Below are positions 51,099 through 60,441 of a stretch of DNA of 64,000 nt, piece after piece. The DNA is taken from assembly GCF_001277345.1 (NCBI RefSeq), contig NZ_LIUT01000008.1:368336-432335 (forward strand), given 5' to 3'. Position numbers and translations under genes: made by a program. The notes beneath the pieces were generated by a model. That model had not been told where the DNA came from. It was given only the letters and a program-made list of their open reading frames with translations, and did no database searches. Each line of letters opens with the position of its first letter. Position 1 is the stretch's first letter. The DNA is from Paenibacillus solani (GTDB lineage Bacteria; Bacillota; Bacilli; Paenibacillales; Paenibacillaceae).

Positions 51099-53294
51099 TT
51101 ACTTCTTTTTCGATATGGAGAACGGCAGTTCTTCATCGCTGTAATGACGGTAGCTTGGAGCCAGTCCCAGACGGAAGTCGAGGGACTTGCCTGCCAAGAT
51201 ATCTTCATGCGTAATGTACAGCTTGGTGTAATCTTCTCCCTCTAACTGGACGTTCGATACGAAATTGGATTGTGGATTATTGTTGTCTGTATGAATTTGC
51301 ATCTGCTTGCCGCTTGGCAGCTCAATCGTAACGCTGTCGAATAACGGAATGCCGAGGACATATTCATTACTGCCCGGACATACCGGATAGAAGCCCATGG
51401 AGCTAAACACATACCACCCGGACATGCTGCCGTTATCCTCATCGCCCGGGAAGCCATCGAAGCCGCTGTTGAATAAGTTCGACATGATCTGCTTAATGAC
51501 AACCTGGGAAGAAGCTGGCTGCCCTACATAGTTGAACAGATAAGGAATGTGGAAGCTAGGCTGGTTGGAAATCGCCAGCTGGCCATAATCGACGGCAGCC
51601 ATCTCGCTCATCTCATGAATTTCAAAACCATATCCCCGCACGTCAAAATCCGGTGCTTTGTTGCACAATTCAGTGATTTTATTGAAAAAGCGTTCTTTCG
51701 ACCCGTAAGCCTCGATCAAGCCCTGGAAATCCTGGAATACGGCAAAGCTGGTCTGCCAGGCGCTTCCCTCGGCATAATCAAGACCCCAGCTCGTATCATT
51801 GAATCCTGGACGGAACTGGCCATTTTGATCCTTGGCCCGCATAAAGCCGGTCTCCGGATCGAAAATATGGTTATAGTTGAGCGCGCTTTGTCTGTACTGC
51901 TCGGCCACATCCGACTTGCCCAGAACCTCGGCCACACGGCTGATGCAGAAGTCGCTGTACGCATAATCCAGCGTGTGATTCACGCTCTCATGATAGCTGC
52001 TCGGAACATAACCATACTTGATGTAGTCCAGCGTTCCTTGACGTCCATAGCAATTCTGTCCGCTCTGCGTGGTGGCTGCGGTCAGCATAGCTTCCAGCAG
52101 TTCCGGCAGCAGATGCTGCGCCAATCCCTTAGCTGCCGCATCGGCAATGACGGCGTCAATAAGCGTGCCCGGCATCAATCCGCGCTCATCCGGAGATAAC
52201 CATTTTGGCAAGAAGCCGGTCTCGCGATAGGAATTCAGGAAACCTTCCAGCATTTCCTCATATTCCTTCGGTGCGATGATGGAGTAGAGCGGATATACCG
52301 TTTTATAAGTATCCCAGAAGCCGTTATTGGTATATAGGACGCCCTTCTTGACAGAGCGGGCTGTTGTATCGTAGTGAATCGGCTCCATATTGGCATCAAG
52401 CTCATAGAACTTCTGCGGGAACAGGAACATGCGGTAAAGACAAGTGTAGAAAGTACGCAAATACTCCTCGTTCGAGTGAGTAACCTGAATTTTATTCAGA
52501 TAATGATTCCAGGCCTGTGCTGCTGATTCTTTCTGCTCCTCCAGGGTTGAGCCCAGTTCACGTGCAAGATTGAGCTCTGCTTGCTCCAGACTGATAAAAG
52601 AGGTCGCCAGCTTAACATCCAACGTGTCCTTTTCACAGTCTTTGAAGCGAATGACGACATGCTGGTCCACATTGTCAAAAGCAACCTCAGGGAAGAACTG
52701 GCCTTCGGCGTCGTAGTAACCCGTCGTAGAGAGATCAATCTCCTTGCTGAAGCTCATGGCCACGTACATACGGAATTCTTTATCGTGGCAATCTGCGAAG
52801 TTGCTGACATAACCTGTTATTCTGCGCTGGGCTGCATCCAAGTGAAACTCGCTTTTGTTATGAACGTTGAGCACGAGGCCAGCCTGGTGTCCGGAATTGT
52901 ATTTCATGCGCATAGACGCGCCATAGCAGCTGGGAATCAGCTCCGTTGTGATGTTGTAGCGCAGCTGCCTTACTTTGAGATAATGAGGCTTGAATATCGC
53001 TTCTTCCGGACGGTAGGAGCTTTGACAGGTGAAGACAGAGCCCCTGATTTTGTCGTCTGCGATCGGCGTCATCAGGAAGTGGGCGAAGTCGCCCATCCAC
53101 GGACTCGGCTGATGTGTGAGACGAAAACCTTGGAAGACGCGGTCATTCGGATTGAAGAACCAGCTTCCTTCATTCTTGGTCTGCACGACATAGTGATTCA
53201 TACCGAAAGGTACACCTGTATAAGGAAGTGCGTTCCCGTTGGAAAAGGTATATTGATTGTTGGTGCCTTGTCTTGTGTCGACATAGTTCAGCAT
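51099..53294 (-). CDS. GH92-family alpha-mannosidase, cytoplasmic
   Basis: A 731-residue glycoside hydrolase of family 92, which are Ca2+-dependent exo-alpha-mannosidases. The N-terminal beta-sandwich starts with YVDTRQGTNNQYTFSNGNAL and has FRLTHQPSPWMGDFAHFL. The catalytic barrel includes GFWDTYKTVYPLY near 340 and the conserved GDEDNGSMSGWYVFSSMGF near 625-645, followed by YPVCPGSNEYVLGIPLF. There is no signal peptide, so it would cleave imported manno-oligosaccharides. It lies 36 bases after its regulator gene, in one transcript, and is divergent from a sugar importer. Exact linkage specificity cannot be read. Confidence 0.92.
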   Translation of the reverse strand: MLNYVDTRQGTNNQYTFSNGNALPYTGVPFGMNHYVVQTKNEGSWFFNPNDRVFQGFRLTHQPSPWMGDFAHFLMTPIADDKIRGSVFTCQSSYRPEEAIFKPHYLKVRQLRYNITTELIPSCYGASMRMKYNSGHQAGLVLNVHNKSEFHLDAAQRRITGYVSNFADCHDKEFRMYVAMSFSKEIDLSTTGYYDAEGQFFPEVAFDNVDQHVVIRFKDCEKDTLDVKLATSFISLEQAELNLARELGSTLEEQKESAAQAWNHYLNKIQVTHSNEEYLRTFYTCLYRMFLFPQKFYELDANMEPIHYDTTARSVKKGVLYTNNGFWDTYKTVYPLYSIIAPKEYEEMLEGFLNSYRETGFLPKWLSPDERGLMPGTLIDAVIADAAAKGLAQHLLPELLEAMLTAATTQSGQNCYGRQGTLDYIKYGYVPSSYHESVNHTLDYAYSDFCISRVAEVLGKSDVAEQYRQSALNYNHIFDPETGFMRAKDQNGQFRPGFNDTSWGLDYAEGSAWQTSFAVFQDFQGLIEAYGSKERFFNKITELCNKAPDFDVRGYGFEIHEMSEMAAVDYGQLAISNQPSFHIPYLFNYVGQPASSQVVIKQIMSNLFNSGFDGFPGDEDNGSMSGWYVFSSMGFYPVCPGSNEYVLGIPLFDSVTIELPSGKQMQIHTDNNNPQSNFVSNVQLEGEDYTKLYITHEDILAGKSLDFRLGLAPSYRHYSDEELPFSISKKK

Positions 53295-53330
53295 GTAAGA
53301 GTTCTCCTTCGGTGTGTAGATATAGGCGTG

Positions 53331-54419
53331 TTATAGCTTCTTCACGGTCTGGCGTTCAATGAGCTGAACGGGGACCACGGCATCCTCACGCGGATATTTG
53401 TGAGGGTTCTCAATAAGGGCGATCAGGTTTCTTGCAGCCTCATACCCCATCTGTTCGAAGTTCTGGGATATGGTCGTCAGCTTGGGCTCAACGAAGTTGG
53501 CCAAATCAATATTGTCAAAGCCGACTACAGAGAAATCATCCGGGACGGACAACCCTAGCTCTTTGGCGACTTGAATGATTTCGATGGCGATCAGGTCATT
53601 CTCGGCGACAATCCCGGTGATCCCTTGTGTCATGACAGACTGAACAAACTGGATGTAATATTCCCTGTCGTTATTATGCGTTAAGTAACGATCGGTCAAG
53701 TCGCTGACGCTGTAATCGATCAGATTATAATCATACAGTGCTTTCAAATAACCAAAGTATCGCTCCCGAATCGATGAGGAGTTCTCTACTTTCAAGGAGG
53801 AGATGAAGGCAATTTTCTTATGATTATTCTCGATTAAATGCTGGCAGGCTTGATATCCACCGCCAAAGTTGTCAGAGACAACCGACAGGAACGGAATCCC
53901 TTCAATGGATTTATCCATCGTAACAAGCGGGTATTTCGCCAGGTGATACTGATACAGGATGCCAAGATCCGAAATGCTGCTAACCGGATAGAAGATTAAT
54001 CCTGAATTTGCACTCTGAAGTGCGGATTCCAGCAGCTTTCGCTGACCGACAATCGTATTGGACTGAATATTCAGCGTATAGTCAGTCGTTGCGAGATATT
54101 CATTGATGCCTTTCTCGTAATCACCCAGGCCCGGATTATGGGCAAAGGGGAGAATCAGCAGGATCTCTTTGCTCGCTTTATTTACGGAAGGCTGAGGAGT
54201 CGTATCGGCACTCACGAAGCTTCCCTTGCCTTGGATCCGGTAGATCAGCTTGGCGTTTTCCAGCTCTGTCAGTGCTCGTTTGGACGTGATGCGGCTAACG
54301 TTATATTCCTTTGAAATCTCAGCCTCGGTCGGAAGCTGATCCCCGGCCTGAAGCTCCCCTGATTCGATCTTGGCTGTTAGGGCATTCACGATATGTTGGT
54401 ATAATGGAATTTGTTCCAT
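53331..54419 (-). CDS. GntR/LacI-type transcriptional repressor of the mannoside locus
   Basis: A 362-residue regulator of the AraR type. Residues 1-70 are a GntR winged helix (GELQAGDQLPTEAEISKEYN, ITSKRALTELENAKLIY). The rest is a LacI/ribose-binding-type effector domain: LLILPFAHNPGLGDYEKGI-like start, YPLVTMDKSIEGIPFLSVVSDN near 140 and VPDDFSVVGFDNIDLANFVEP near 285. Its effector is likely a mannoside-derived sugar. Three copies of the palindrome TGATATATCA between this gene and the importer operon are its probable operators, one of them just upstream of its own start. Confidence 0.92.
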   Translation of the reverse strand: MEQIPLYQHIVNALTAKIESGELQAGDQLPTEAEISKEYNVSRITSKRALTELENAKLIYRIQGKGSFVSADTTPQPSVNKASKEILLILPFAHNPGLGDYEKGINEYLATTDYTLNIQSNTIVGQRKLLESALQSANSGLIFYPVSSISDLGILYQYHLAKYPLVTMDKSIEGIPFLSVVSDNFGGGYQACQHLIENNHKKIAFISSLKVENSSSIRERYFGYLKALYDYNLIDYSVSDLTDRYLTHNNDREYYIQFVQSVMTQGITGIVAENDLIAIEIIQVAKELGLSVPDDFSVVGFDNIDLANFVEPKLTTISQNFEQMGYEAARNLIALIENPHKYPREDAVVPVQLIERQTVKKL

Positions 54420-54439
54420 ATCGATCTCCTCGCTAAATT

Positions 54440-54449
54440 TGATATATCA
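54440..54449. promoter_or_regulatory. Operator palindrome 1, regulator side
   Basis: TTTGATATATCATTT: the 10-bp perfect palindrome TGATATATCA lies 20 bases before the regulator start codon, fit for autorepression. Confidence 0.7.
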
Positions 54450-54790
54450 TTTATTGTTGTTTATGTCAAAGACTTATGACATTTTTGAAGATTATAGAAT
54501 TTGTCCGTTTTCAACGAAGCCGGCAAATTCGGTGCTCGCAAGAATAACATCCATAAGGCTGCAGTTGTTCTGTTTGAATATACGAAATAAATGAAATGGG
54601 AGCAACCATATTCTTGATGATTACAAGCGCATTTCTTAACTGCTAATGCGGAAAGGACATGTAAAGGATCACTGCCGATATCTCCCTTAGCGCTTCTTGT
54701 CGGGATATCATCCTCCACCTCTATCCCCATAGTATAGTCCCCCTCAACTATATTTCAAGATGGAACGCTTTCTGAACCAATAAATAGAAA

Positions 54791-54804
54791 TGTAAGCGCT
54801 AGAC
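54791..54804. promoter_or_regulatory. cre-like site at the importer promoter
   Basis: TGTAAGCGCT followed by AGACA resembles a CcpA cre site (TGWAANCGNTNWCA) in its left ten bases; the right end is one base out of register. It overlaps the -35 element. Confidence 0.4.
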
Positions 54805-54828
54805 AAAATATTTGATATATCATATAAT
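54800..54828 (+). promoter_or_regulatory. Sigma-A promoter of the mannoside importer operon
   Basis: TAGACA (54800-54805) and TATAAT (54823-54828) are 17 bases apart. The second operator palindrome fills the spacer. Confidence 0.8.
54813..54822. promoter_or_regulatory. Operator palindrome 2, inside the importer promoter
   Basis: TGATATATCA lies between -35 and -10, flanked TT and TA, so a bound repressor would block RNA polymerase directly. Confidence 0.75.
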
Positions 54829-54846
54829 CAACAATATCGCTTAATA

Positions 54847-54856
54847 TGATATATCA
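54847..54856. promoter_or_regulatory. Operator palindrome 3, importer leader
   Basis: TGATATATCA lies about 18 bases before the binding-protein start. It is 34 bases from palindrome 2, about three turns, so dimers could bind on one face. Confidence 0.75.
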
Positions 54857-54874
54857 AATACGGGGGTTGATGAA

Positions 54875-56464
54875 GTGTTCCAAGCTAAAAAAGGGAAAGT
54901 TGTCATGTCGATGTTGCTGGCTTCGGCTCTGCTTGTTACTGCTTGCGGTGGTAAATCCGGAGAAGCACAGAACCCGAAAGGGAACGAAACTGCCGATACG
55001 AACGAAATTTCACTCTTGCGTCCAAGCTGGAATAATCTGCGGCCTGCATCCAGTGATCTGTGGATGTGGCAAGAATATGAGAAAATGTCCGGAATTAAGG
55101 TGAACTGGGAAGAGCTCACCGATATCGGTGAGAAGAAGAACGTCATTTTGACGAGAGGCAATCTGCCGGATGCGTTCTATCAAGTCGATTGGAGCAATGG
55201 TGAGCTGCTCAAGTATGGTCAACAAGGACTGTTCTTGCCGCTGGAAGATCTGATCAAAGAGCATGCGCCGAATCTGCAAAAATATCTTGAAGAGAACGAG
55301 GATGTAAGAAAGGGTTTGACCAGCGCAGACGGTCACATATATGCAACTCCTTACCTTGACCCTTATCCGGAAGGGAACCGGACGATCCGCCTGTGGATCA
55401 ACAAAAAATGGCTCGATAACCTCGGCATGGAGGTTCCTAAAACAACGGCCGAGCTGGAAGAAGCTTTGAATGCTTTTGTAACCAAGGATCCGAATGGCAA
55501 TGGCGTGAATGACGAGCAGGGCTGGTATATGCCAAGCGGCTCGCTTGGCTGGACGTTTGAGCAGATGATGATGGGTTCCTTCGGAATCGGCAATGGTGGA
55601 CGCAAGGCGCTCGGAAACTTCATTTACGTAGATGATAATGATGAAATTCAGCTGACGATTACAGCCGATGAGTACAAGGAGCTCTTGAAGTATGAGAACC
55701 GGATGTACAAGAGCGGTGCCATCAACAAGCAGGCTTTCAGCGGCGTGGACTATGATAAATGGACGGCCGATGCAGCCAAGGATACCGTCGGTGCCTGGAA
55801 CTGGGCGGCCATCGATTACATCGGCGAGAGCGTAAAGAATGACTTCGTAGCCATTAACGTGCTGGCAGGCCCGAACGGAGATACCGCGTCGCTTACGGAT
55901 TCCCAAGTTGCGGGCGCTTCCAGTCTGGTCGTTACGAAGGACGCAAAAGATCCTGGAGCGATCCTGAAATGGGTGGACTACTTCTACAGCGAAGAAGGCA
56001 GTGTGTTCGGTTATCTTGGTAAAGAAGGCGTAACTTACAATGTGGAAGACGGCAAAAAAGTCTATATCGATGAAATCTTGAACTATAAAGATGGCATCGG
56101 TCTGGGTGCATTCCAATACGTTGATAACGTGTATGGCGGTTACTTCCCGTATATCGAGCTCTCACCGGAGGTTCGAGCTGCAGCAGGCCGCAAAGAGGCG
56201 CCGGTATACACGGATTTGACGGAAGAGACCTTGCCAAGCGTCATGCTGCCGGATCTGCCAGCTACGATCCAGGAAGCGAATGAATCTTCTTCGATTATTG
56301 CTGACGTAGGTAACTATGTTGGTCAGATGCGTGTGGAATTTGTGACAGGCACCAAGGATATCGATAAAGAATGGGATAACTACATTGCCCAATTGAAGAA
56401 GATGGGTTCGGATAAATACCTCGAAATAAAGCAAGCGCAGTACAAACGTTACAAAGATAGCTAA
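54875..56464 (+). CDS. Extracellular sugar-binding lipoprotein of ABC importer
   Basis: A 529-residue LplA-type solute-binding protein. It starts at GTG 54875 and has a signal peptide with the lipobox LLVTACG near residue 22. The mature part has the two-lobe pattern of large Paenibacillus binding proteins: LLRPSWNNLRPASSDLWMW, WEELTDIGEKKNVIL, LPDAFYQVDWSNGELL and an AINVLAGPNGDTASLTD segment. The C-terminus ends in a helix with YIAQLKKMGSDKYLEIKQAQ typical of this group. It captures the sugar outside the cell and feeds the permeases that follow. A hairpin at 56475 separates it from them. Confidence 0.93.
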   Translation: MFQAKKGKVVMSMLLASALLVTACGGKSGEAQNPKGNETADTNEISLLRPSWNNLRPASSDLWMWQEYEKMSGIKVNWEELTDIGEKKNVILTRGNLPDAFYQVDWSNGELLKYGQQGLFLPLEDLIKEHAPNLQKYLEENEDVRKGLTSADGHIYATPYLDPYPEGNRTIRLWINKKWLDNLGMEVPKTTAELEEALNAFVTKDPNGNGVNDEQGWYMPSGSLGWTFEQMMMGSFGIGNGGRKALGNFIYVDDNDEIQLTITADEYKELLKYENRMYKSGAINKQAFSGVDYDKWTADAAKDTVGAWNWAAIDYIGESVKNDFVAINVLAGPNGDTASLTDSQVAGASSLVVTKDAKDPGAILKWVDYFYSEEGSVFGYLGKEGVTYNVEDGKKVYIDEILNYKDGIGLGAFQYVDNVYGGYFPYIELSPEVRAAAGRKEAPVYTDLTEETLPSVMLPDLPATIQEANESSSIIADVGNYVGQMRVEFVTGTKDIDKEWDNYIAQLKKMGSDKYLEIKQAQYKRYKDS

Positions 56465-56474
56465 ACCGTTAGGT

Positions 56475-56501
56475 TGGGGAGATTCTTCGCGAATCTCCCC
56501 A
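56475..56501 (+). terminator. Intercistronic hairpin between binding protein and permease genes
   Basis: TGGGGAGATTC pairs perfectly with GAATCTCCCCA around TTCGC, followed by CATTTTAAA with a weak T-tract. Such hairpins after a binding-protein gene usually protect its mRNA or partly terminate, so the binding protein is made in excess over the permeases. Confidence 0.75.
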
Positions 56502-56531
56502 CATTTTAAATTTTAAGGAGAGGGGAAAACC

Positions 56532-57467
56532 ATGGAATCTTCACTTCACAAGAAGCAGCATCTCAAGCCGAAACGCAAATCCATTATGAAGCAAAAATGG
56601 CTGTACTTCATGATGCTGCTGCCGCTAACCTCCTTGATTATATGGAATTACATCCCCATGTACGGGATTATCATATCTTTTAAAGACTACTCTCCCGCAT
56701 TTGGCATTATGGACAGCCCCTGGGTGGGATTTGCCCATTTTGAGCGTTTCTTCAACGCCTTTTATTTCTGGGATGTGATTATTAACACGCTGAGAATCAG
56801 CTTGTACAGCCTCCTTGTCGGAATTCCGCTTCCGATTATATTGGCGCTTATGTTCAACGAGCTGCGCAGTAAGAAATACAAGTCGCTAACCCAGACAATC
56901 TCCTACATTCCGAATTTTATTTCGATTGTTATCGTGGTCGGCATGGTGACGTTCTTCACCTCTCCTGTCGACGGCGTGATCAATACGGTGATTGAATATT
57001 TCGGCGGTACGCCGATTGATTTTATCGGCAGCGCCAAGCTGTTCCCGCATGTGTTCGTCTGGTCGGGCATTTGGCAGACTGTGGGCTGGGGAACGCTGAT
57101 TTACACCGCTGCGATGTCCGGCATTCCGCAGGATCAATACGAAGCGGCTTATCTGGAAGGCGCCACCCGCATGCAATGTATTCGGCACATTACCATTCCG
57201 GCGATCATGCCGACCATTGTTATTTGCGCCATTTTGGCTACCGGGTCCGTTATGTCTGTCGGGTTTGAGAAGGTTCTCCTCATGCAGAATGATGCGAACC
57301 TGGCTACGTCCGAGGTTTTATCAACCTATATGTACAAATCGGGTATTTTGAACGCGGAGTACAGCTTCTCGGCTGCTGTTGGTCTGTTTAACAACCTGAT
57401 TAACTTTATCGTGCTCTATCTGGTGAATAAATTCGCGCAGAAATTCAGTGAGACCAGCCTGTGGTAA
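56532..57467 (+). CDS. Sugar ABC transporter permease, LplB-like
   Basis: A 311-residue inner-membrane subunit of a CUT1-type importer. A basic N-terminus (KKQHLKPKRKSIMKQKW) is followed by TM1 (YFMMLLPLTSLIIW). The EAA loop, which contacts the ATPase, is visible as EAAYLEGATRMQCIRHITIP near residues 205-224. AAGGAGAGGGG precedes the ATG. The second permease starts 12 bases after its stop. No ATPase gene is present, as usual for LplABC-like loci, which share a general MsmX-type ATPase; that is family knowledge, not seen here. Confidence 0.94.
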   Translation: MESSLHKKQHLKPKRKSIMKQKWLYFMMLLPLTSLIIWNYIPMYGIIISFKDYSPAFGIMDSPWVGFAHFERFFNAFYFWDVIINTLRISLYSLLVGIPLPIILALMFNELRSKKYKSLTQTISYIPNFISIVIVVGMVTFFTSPVDGVINTVIEYFGGTPIDFIGSAKLFPHVFVWSGIWQTVGWGTLIYTAAMSGIPQDQYEAAYLEGATRMQCIRHITIPAIMPTIVICAILATGSVMSVGFEKVLLMQNDANLATSEVLSTYMYKSGILNAEYSFSAAVGLFNNLINFIVLYLVNKFAQKFSETSLW

Positions 57468-57479
57468 GGAGGGGCAACC

Positions 57480-58373
57480 ATGCAGTTTCATCTATCTAGA
57501 GAAGACAAAATTTTTAATTGGATCAACATTGTTGTCGTTGGTATCATTACACTGCTGATTCTGTATCCATTATTATTCGTTGTATTTGCTTCACTGAGCG
57601 ATCCGCGCCAGATCTTCGACAACGCTTTACTGCTGTGGCCCCGGGGGTTCACGCTGGAAGGATACAAGCGGGTGTTCGATAATCCTGATATATGGATGGG
57701 TTTTAAAAATGCGGTCATTTACACCGTGCTTGGAACGGCGGTGAACGTGATCATGACCACGCTGGCGGCATATCCGTTATCCCGGAGAGATTTCCGGGGT
57801 CGAAACGTCATTACGATCCTGTTCACATTCACGATGTTCTTCTCGGGTGGTTTGATTCCAACTTATCTGGTGAACCAGCACTTGGGAATCATCAATACGA
57901 TGTGGGTCATGATCCTGCCGGGAGCGGTTAGCGTATACAATATGATCATTATGCGTACGTACTTCCAGCAGAACATTCCGCTTGAACTGGAAGAAAGTGC
58001 GTTTATTGACGGAGCCACTGACATGCAGCTGCTCCTGAAGGTGGTTCTTCCGCTCTCAACGCCAATTATTGCCGTGATGATGATGTTCTACGGTGTAGGC
58101 CGATGGAATGGCTATTTCGATGCGATGATTTACTTGTCTGACCGTGAATTGTTTCCGCTGCAGCTGATTCTGAGAGAAATCCTTGTACAGAACCAGATGG
58201 GAGACGCGGCCAATCAAGCGATGATGAACAGCAACCAAAGTGAAGTTAACATGATCAAGCAATCCATAAAATATGCGGTGGTTGTCGTTTCAAGTATCCC
58301 GGTGTTGATCTTCTATCCGATTGTGTCCAAGTATTTTGAAAAAGGCATCATGATTGGTGCGATTAAAGGCTAA
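57480..58373 (+). CDS. Sugar ABC transporter permease, LplC/YtcP-like
   Basis: This 297-residue CUT1 permease has six helices, TM1 being WINIVVVGIITLLILYPLLF. The EAA loop reads LEESAFIDGATDMQLLLKVV near residues 174-193. The final helix VVVSSIPVLIFYPIVSKYF and the ending EKGIMIGAIKG are the standard C-terminus of YtcP/LplC proteins. TAAGGAGGGGCAACC precedes the ATG, and the operon ends at a terminator at 58432. It completes the membrane channel of the mannoside-type importer. Confidence 0.94.
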   Translation: MQFHLSREDKIFNWINIVVVGIITLLILYPLLFVVFASLSDPRQIFDNALLLWPRGFTLEGYKRVFDNPDIWMGFKNAVIYTVLGTAVNVIMTTLAAYPLSRRDFRGRNVITILFTFTMFFSGGLIPTYLVNQHLGIINTMWVMILPGAVSVYNMIIMRTYFQQNIPLELEESAFIDGATDMQLLLKVVLPLSTPIIAVMMMFYGVGRWNGYFDAMIYLSDRELFPLQLILREILVQNQMGDAANQAMMNSNQSEVNMIKQSIKYAVVVVSSIPVLIFYPIVSKYFEKGIMIGAIKG

Positions 58374-58431
58374 GTTCCATTGCCTGTTACAGAGGCTGGT
58401 GCTAATTTCATCAATTATATAAGAATCTTCT

Positions 58432-58467
58432 AAGAAATCTCTCGTTGAGGAGATTTCTTTTTTTATA
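58432..58467 (+). terminator. Terminator of the mannoside importer operon
   Basis: AAGAAATCTC pairs with GAGATTTCTT around TCGTTGAG-type loop and runs into TTTTT. Confidence 0.9.
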
Positions 58468-58485
58468 TCTTGAGATCTGTGCTCT

Positions 58486-60441
58486 TTATTCAGCTTTGTG
58501 GCTGAGGATGGTTAAGGCATTCTGCAAATGGACTATTTCTTTATGGATTTGGGGGAACCCGTCAAGTCTTGGGATGGGTTTCTTGGTAAACGGACGTTCA
58601 TGCTCGATAGCTGAAGCCATCGTCTCGAAAGCAAGCAGCAGTTCGGATAGAGCGGCGTCCGTAAGAAGTGGTTGATTCACCGGTCTTGCTGCGGCAGCTT
58701 CCAGTAAATAACCCAATTGTTCAATGGAAAACATCGCCGGCCAGAGCTTTTCTAATGACACCTTGCTGCTGGGGACTTCTCCGATAGCCGTTGTGTAGAC
58801 CAGGTTTAAATTGACCAGATTTGTCTTCATTTTGCGCCGTTCGATGTCATGGGCCGAACCCGAGGTTTGCTGCGGTTGGGAAAACAGGTTGAACAGGAAC
58901 TGCTGTTGGCTGCGGAGTGTCTTGGAGATGAAGTGGGGAAGCAGGGCGGAGGCATGGCTTCTTCCGATGAACAGAACGCCGATCAGCCCGATAGAGCAGC
59001 CTATAACAACATCGATCACCCTGGCAGTTGCAAAATATCCCACAGCGTGAATCTGGGATGAGCTTTCGGCAATTAACAGTGCATTGGGTGTAATGAATAA
59101 AGCGGCCAAGCCGTAATTCAGCACGATGGCCAGCTCTGTAAATGCCGTTAACATGGCAATCAAGAGCACGATGACGTAACCTTCCGGATTTGCAGACAGT
59201 ATCAAGGCAGCACCAAGCACACCTAGGATCGTGCCGATTGTACGTTGAATCGCACGGTGGAAGGTGGCGATAATGGTCGAGCCTGACAGCACAGCCGCGC
59301 ATGACAGCGTAATCCAATAGGAACGGTTAAAGTCGAGGGAGTATGCGACGAATGCAGCTGCCGATAGAACGATTCCGTAGCGGACCGCGGTAAGAAAGAC
59401 GATGGAATTTTTATCAAAGGCACCTCCGAGGATGGTACGTAGCGATGGTCTGTTAAGTATAGCAGGCTGAGGTTTCAGTGCTGAATCGCTCATGATATGG
59501 CTGATTTCCACTAGCAAGGATTGCAGACCCGCTGAGAATGCGTCTTCATGATCGTAGGACAAGTTGAGGGTGGTGCAAGAAGAATCCATGGCGCTTGATA
59601 TAAAGGATGCGATGCGTTGACATGCCTCGCCAAACTGCGGCGGAAGCTGATTCTCCTTGCGTTCCTCCATATGCTCCAAAATATATAGAAAGATAGTGTT
59701 GGCACGTTCATTCAGGATCAGCAGTTGTTCATAGTGACCCGAAATCTTCCATGGCGTTCGCCCTGCTGCTAAGGTGTTCCCGGCAGCATTCAGCGCCTGG
59801 ACTAGACGCTGCCTTCTATCATGTGATTCATCGGTACCCAGCGTATCCATGAATCGGCCCAGCTCTTGATACACCTTCTGCACAGCTTGTGCCTCTGGAC
59901 CGTGGGGTTTAGTGATCCAGCCGATCATGCCGACGAGCCAGGCGAATGAACCTCCTAGACCGACGATCCCTGCCCGCAGAGGGGCCAGAGATGGATCAAT
60001 GGGCATGCCGGTTGAGAGCGCAAACACCATGACGAAGAAGATCGCCGCTGGACCTGTAATCCGTAATGCGCCGAAGAGGAACGTTGCCACAGCCCCAATC
60101 AAGCCAACAACCATCACAGAGGTTATCGGTGAAGGGGCAAGGAGCGTACCGAGCGCTGCGGATAGAACGATCCCGAGCAGGACGAAGCCGATTTTCTTTG
60201 CTCTCTGGGCATAAGGAATATTGAACACGTATAAGTACGTGAAGCTGCCAAGGCTGGCAAGCAATCCATATTGGAGGTTCTCCGCGAGTATGCCGATGAG
60301 CACAGGAAATCCCGCGCAGAGACCTGAGTATAGCGCCCTTTTCCATGGGAGTGGACGCTTGTTCAGTGCAAAAGCCTGTTTTATCGTTGAGACCCATGCT
60401 GAACGGGTGGATTTCGAATGATCTAGGTTCTGGCTGTCCAT
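58486..60441 (-). CDS. FUSC-family membrane protein, aromatic-acid-exporter-like
   Basis: About 651 residues from the ATG at 60441; an AAGGGAA site lies about 11 bases before it. The layout is that of YccS/FUSC proteins: a first block of membrane helices (ALYSGLCAGFPVLIGILAE, LGTLLAPSPITSVMVVGLIG), a long cytoplasmic helical domain (about 190-340) and a second block (YGIVLSAAAFVAYSLDFNRSYW, STIIATFHRAIQRTIGTILG, DVVIGCSIGLIGVLFIG), then another soluble C-terminal domain. The RTIGTILG phrase is a FUSC marker. Relatives export aromatic carboxylic acids or other toxic compounds. Lone gene; substrate unknown. Confidence 0.88.
   Translation of the reverse strand: MDSQNLDHSKSTRSAWVSTIKQAFALNKRPLPWKRALYSGLCAGFPVLIGILAENLQYGLLASLGSFTYLYVFNIPYAQRAKKIGFVLLGIVLSAALGTLLAPSPITSVMVVGLIGAVATFLFGALRITGPAAIFFVMVFALSTGMPIDPSLAPLRAGIVGLGGSFAWLVGMIGWITKPHGPEAQAVQKVYQELGRFMDTLGTDESHDRRQRLVQALNAAGNTLAAGRTPWKISGHYEQLLILNERANTIFLYILEHMEERKENQLPPQFGEACQRIASFISSAMDSSCTTLNLSYDHEDAFSAGLQSLLVEISHIMSDSALKPQPAILNRPSLRTILGGAFDKNSIVFLTAVRYGIVLSAAAFVAYSLDFNRSYWITLSCAAVLSGSTIIATFHRAIQRTIGTILGVLGAALILSANPEGYVIVLLIAMLTAFTELAIVLNYGLAALFITPNALLIAESSSQIHAVGYFATARVIDVVIGCSIGLIGVLFIGRSHASALLPHFISKTLRSQQQFLFNLFSQPQQTSGSAHDIERRKMKTNLVNLNLVYTTAIGEVPSSKVSLEKLWPAMFSIEQLGYLLEAAAARPVNQPLLTDAALSELLLAFETMASAIEHERPFTKKPIPRLDGFPQIHKEIVHLQNALTILSHKAE

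Larger units (their letters stand above)
54420..54874. other. Divergent control region of the mannoside locus
   Basis: This 455-base gap carries three TGATATATCA palindromes, a sigma-A promoter and a cre-like site. The middle part (about 54480-54780) has open frames on the minus strand but none with a ribosome binding site or family pattern, so I call none of them a gene. Confidence 0.7.

Noticed and set aside
54461..54730. 89-codon minus-strand ORF in the mannoside control region
   Set aside because: No ribosome binding site, odd composition and no family signature.
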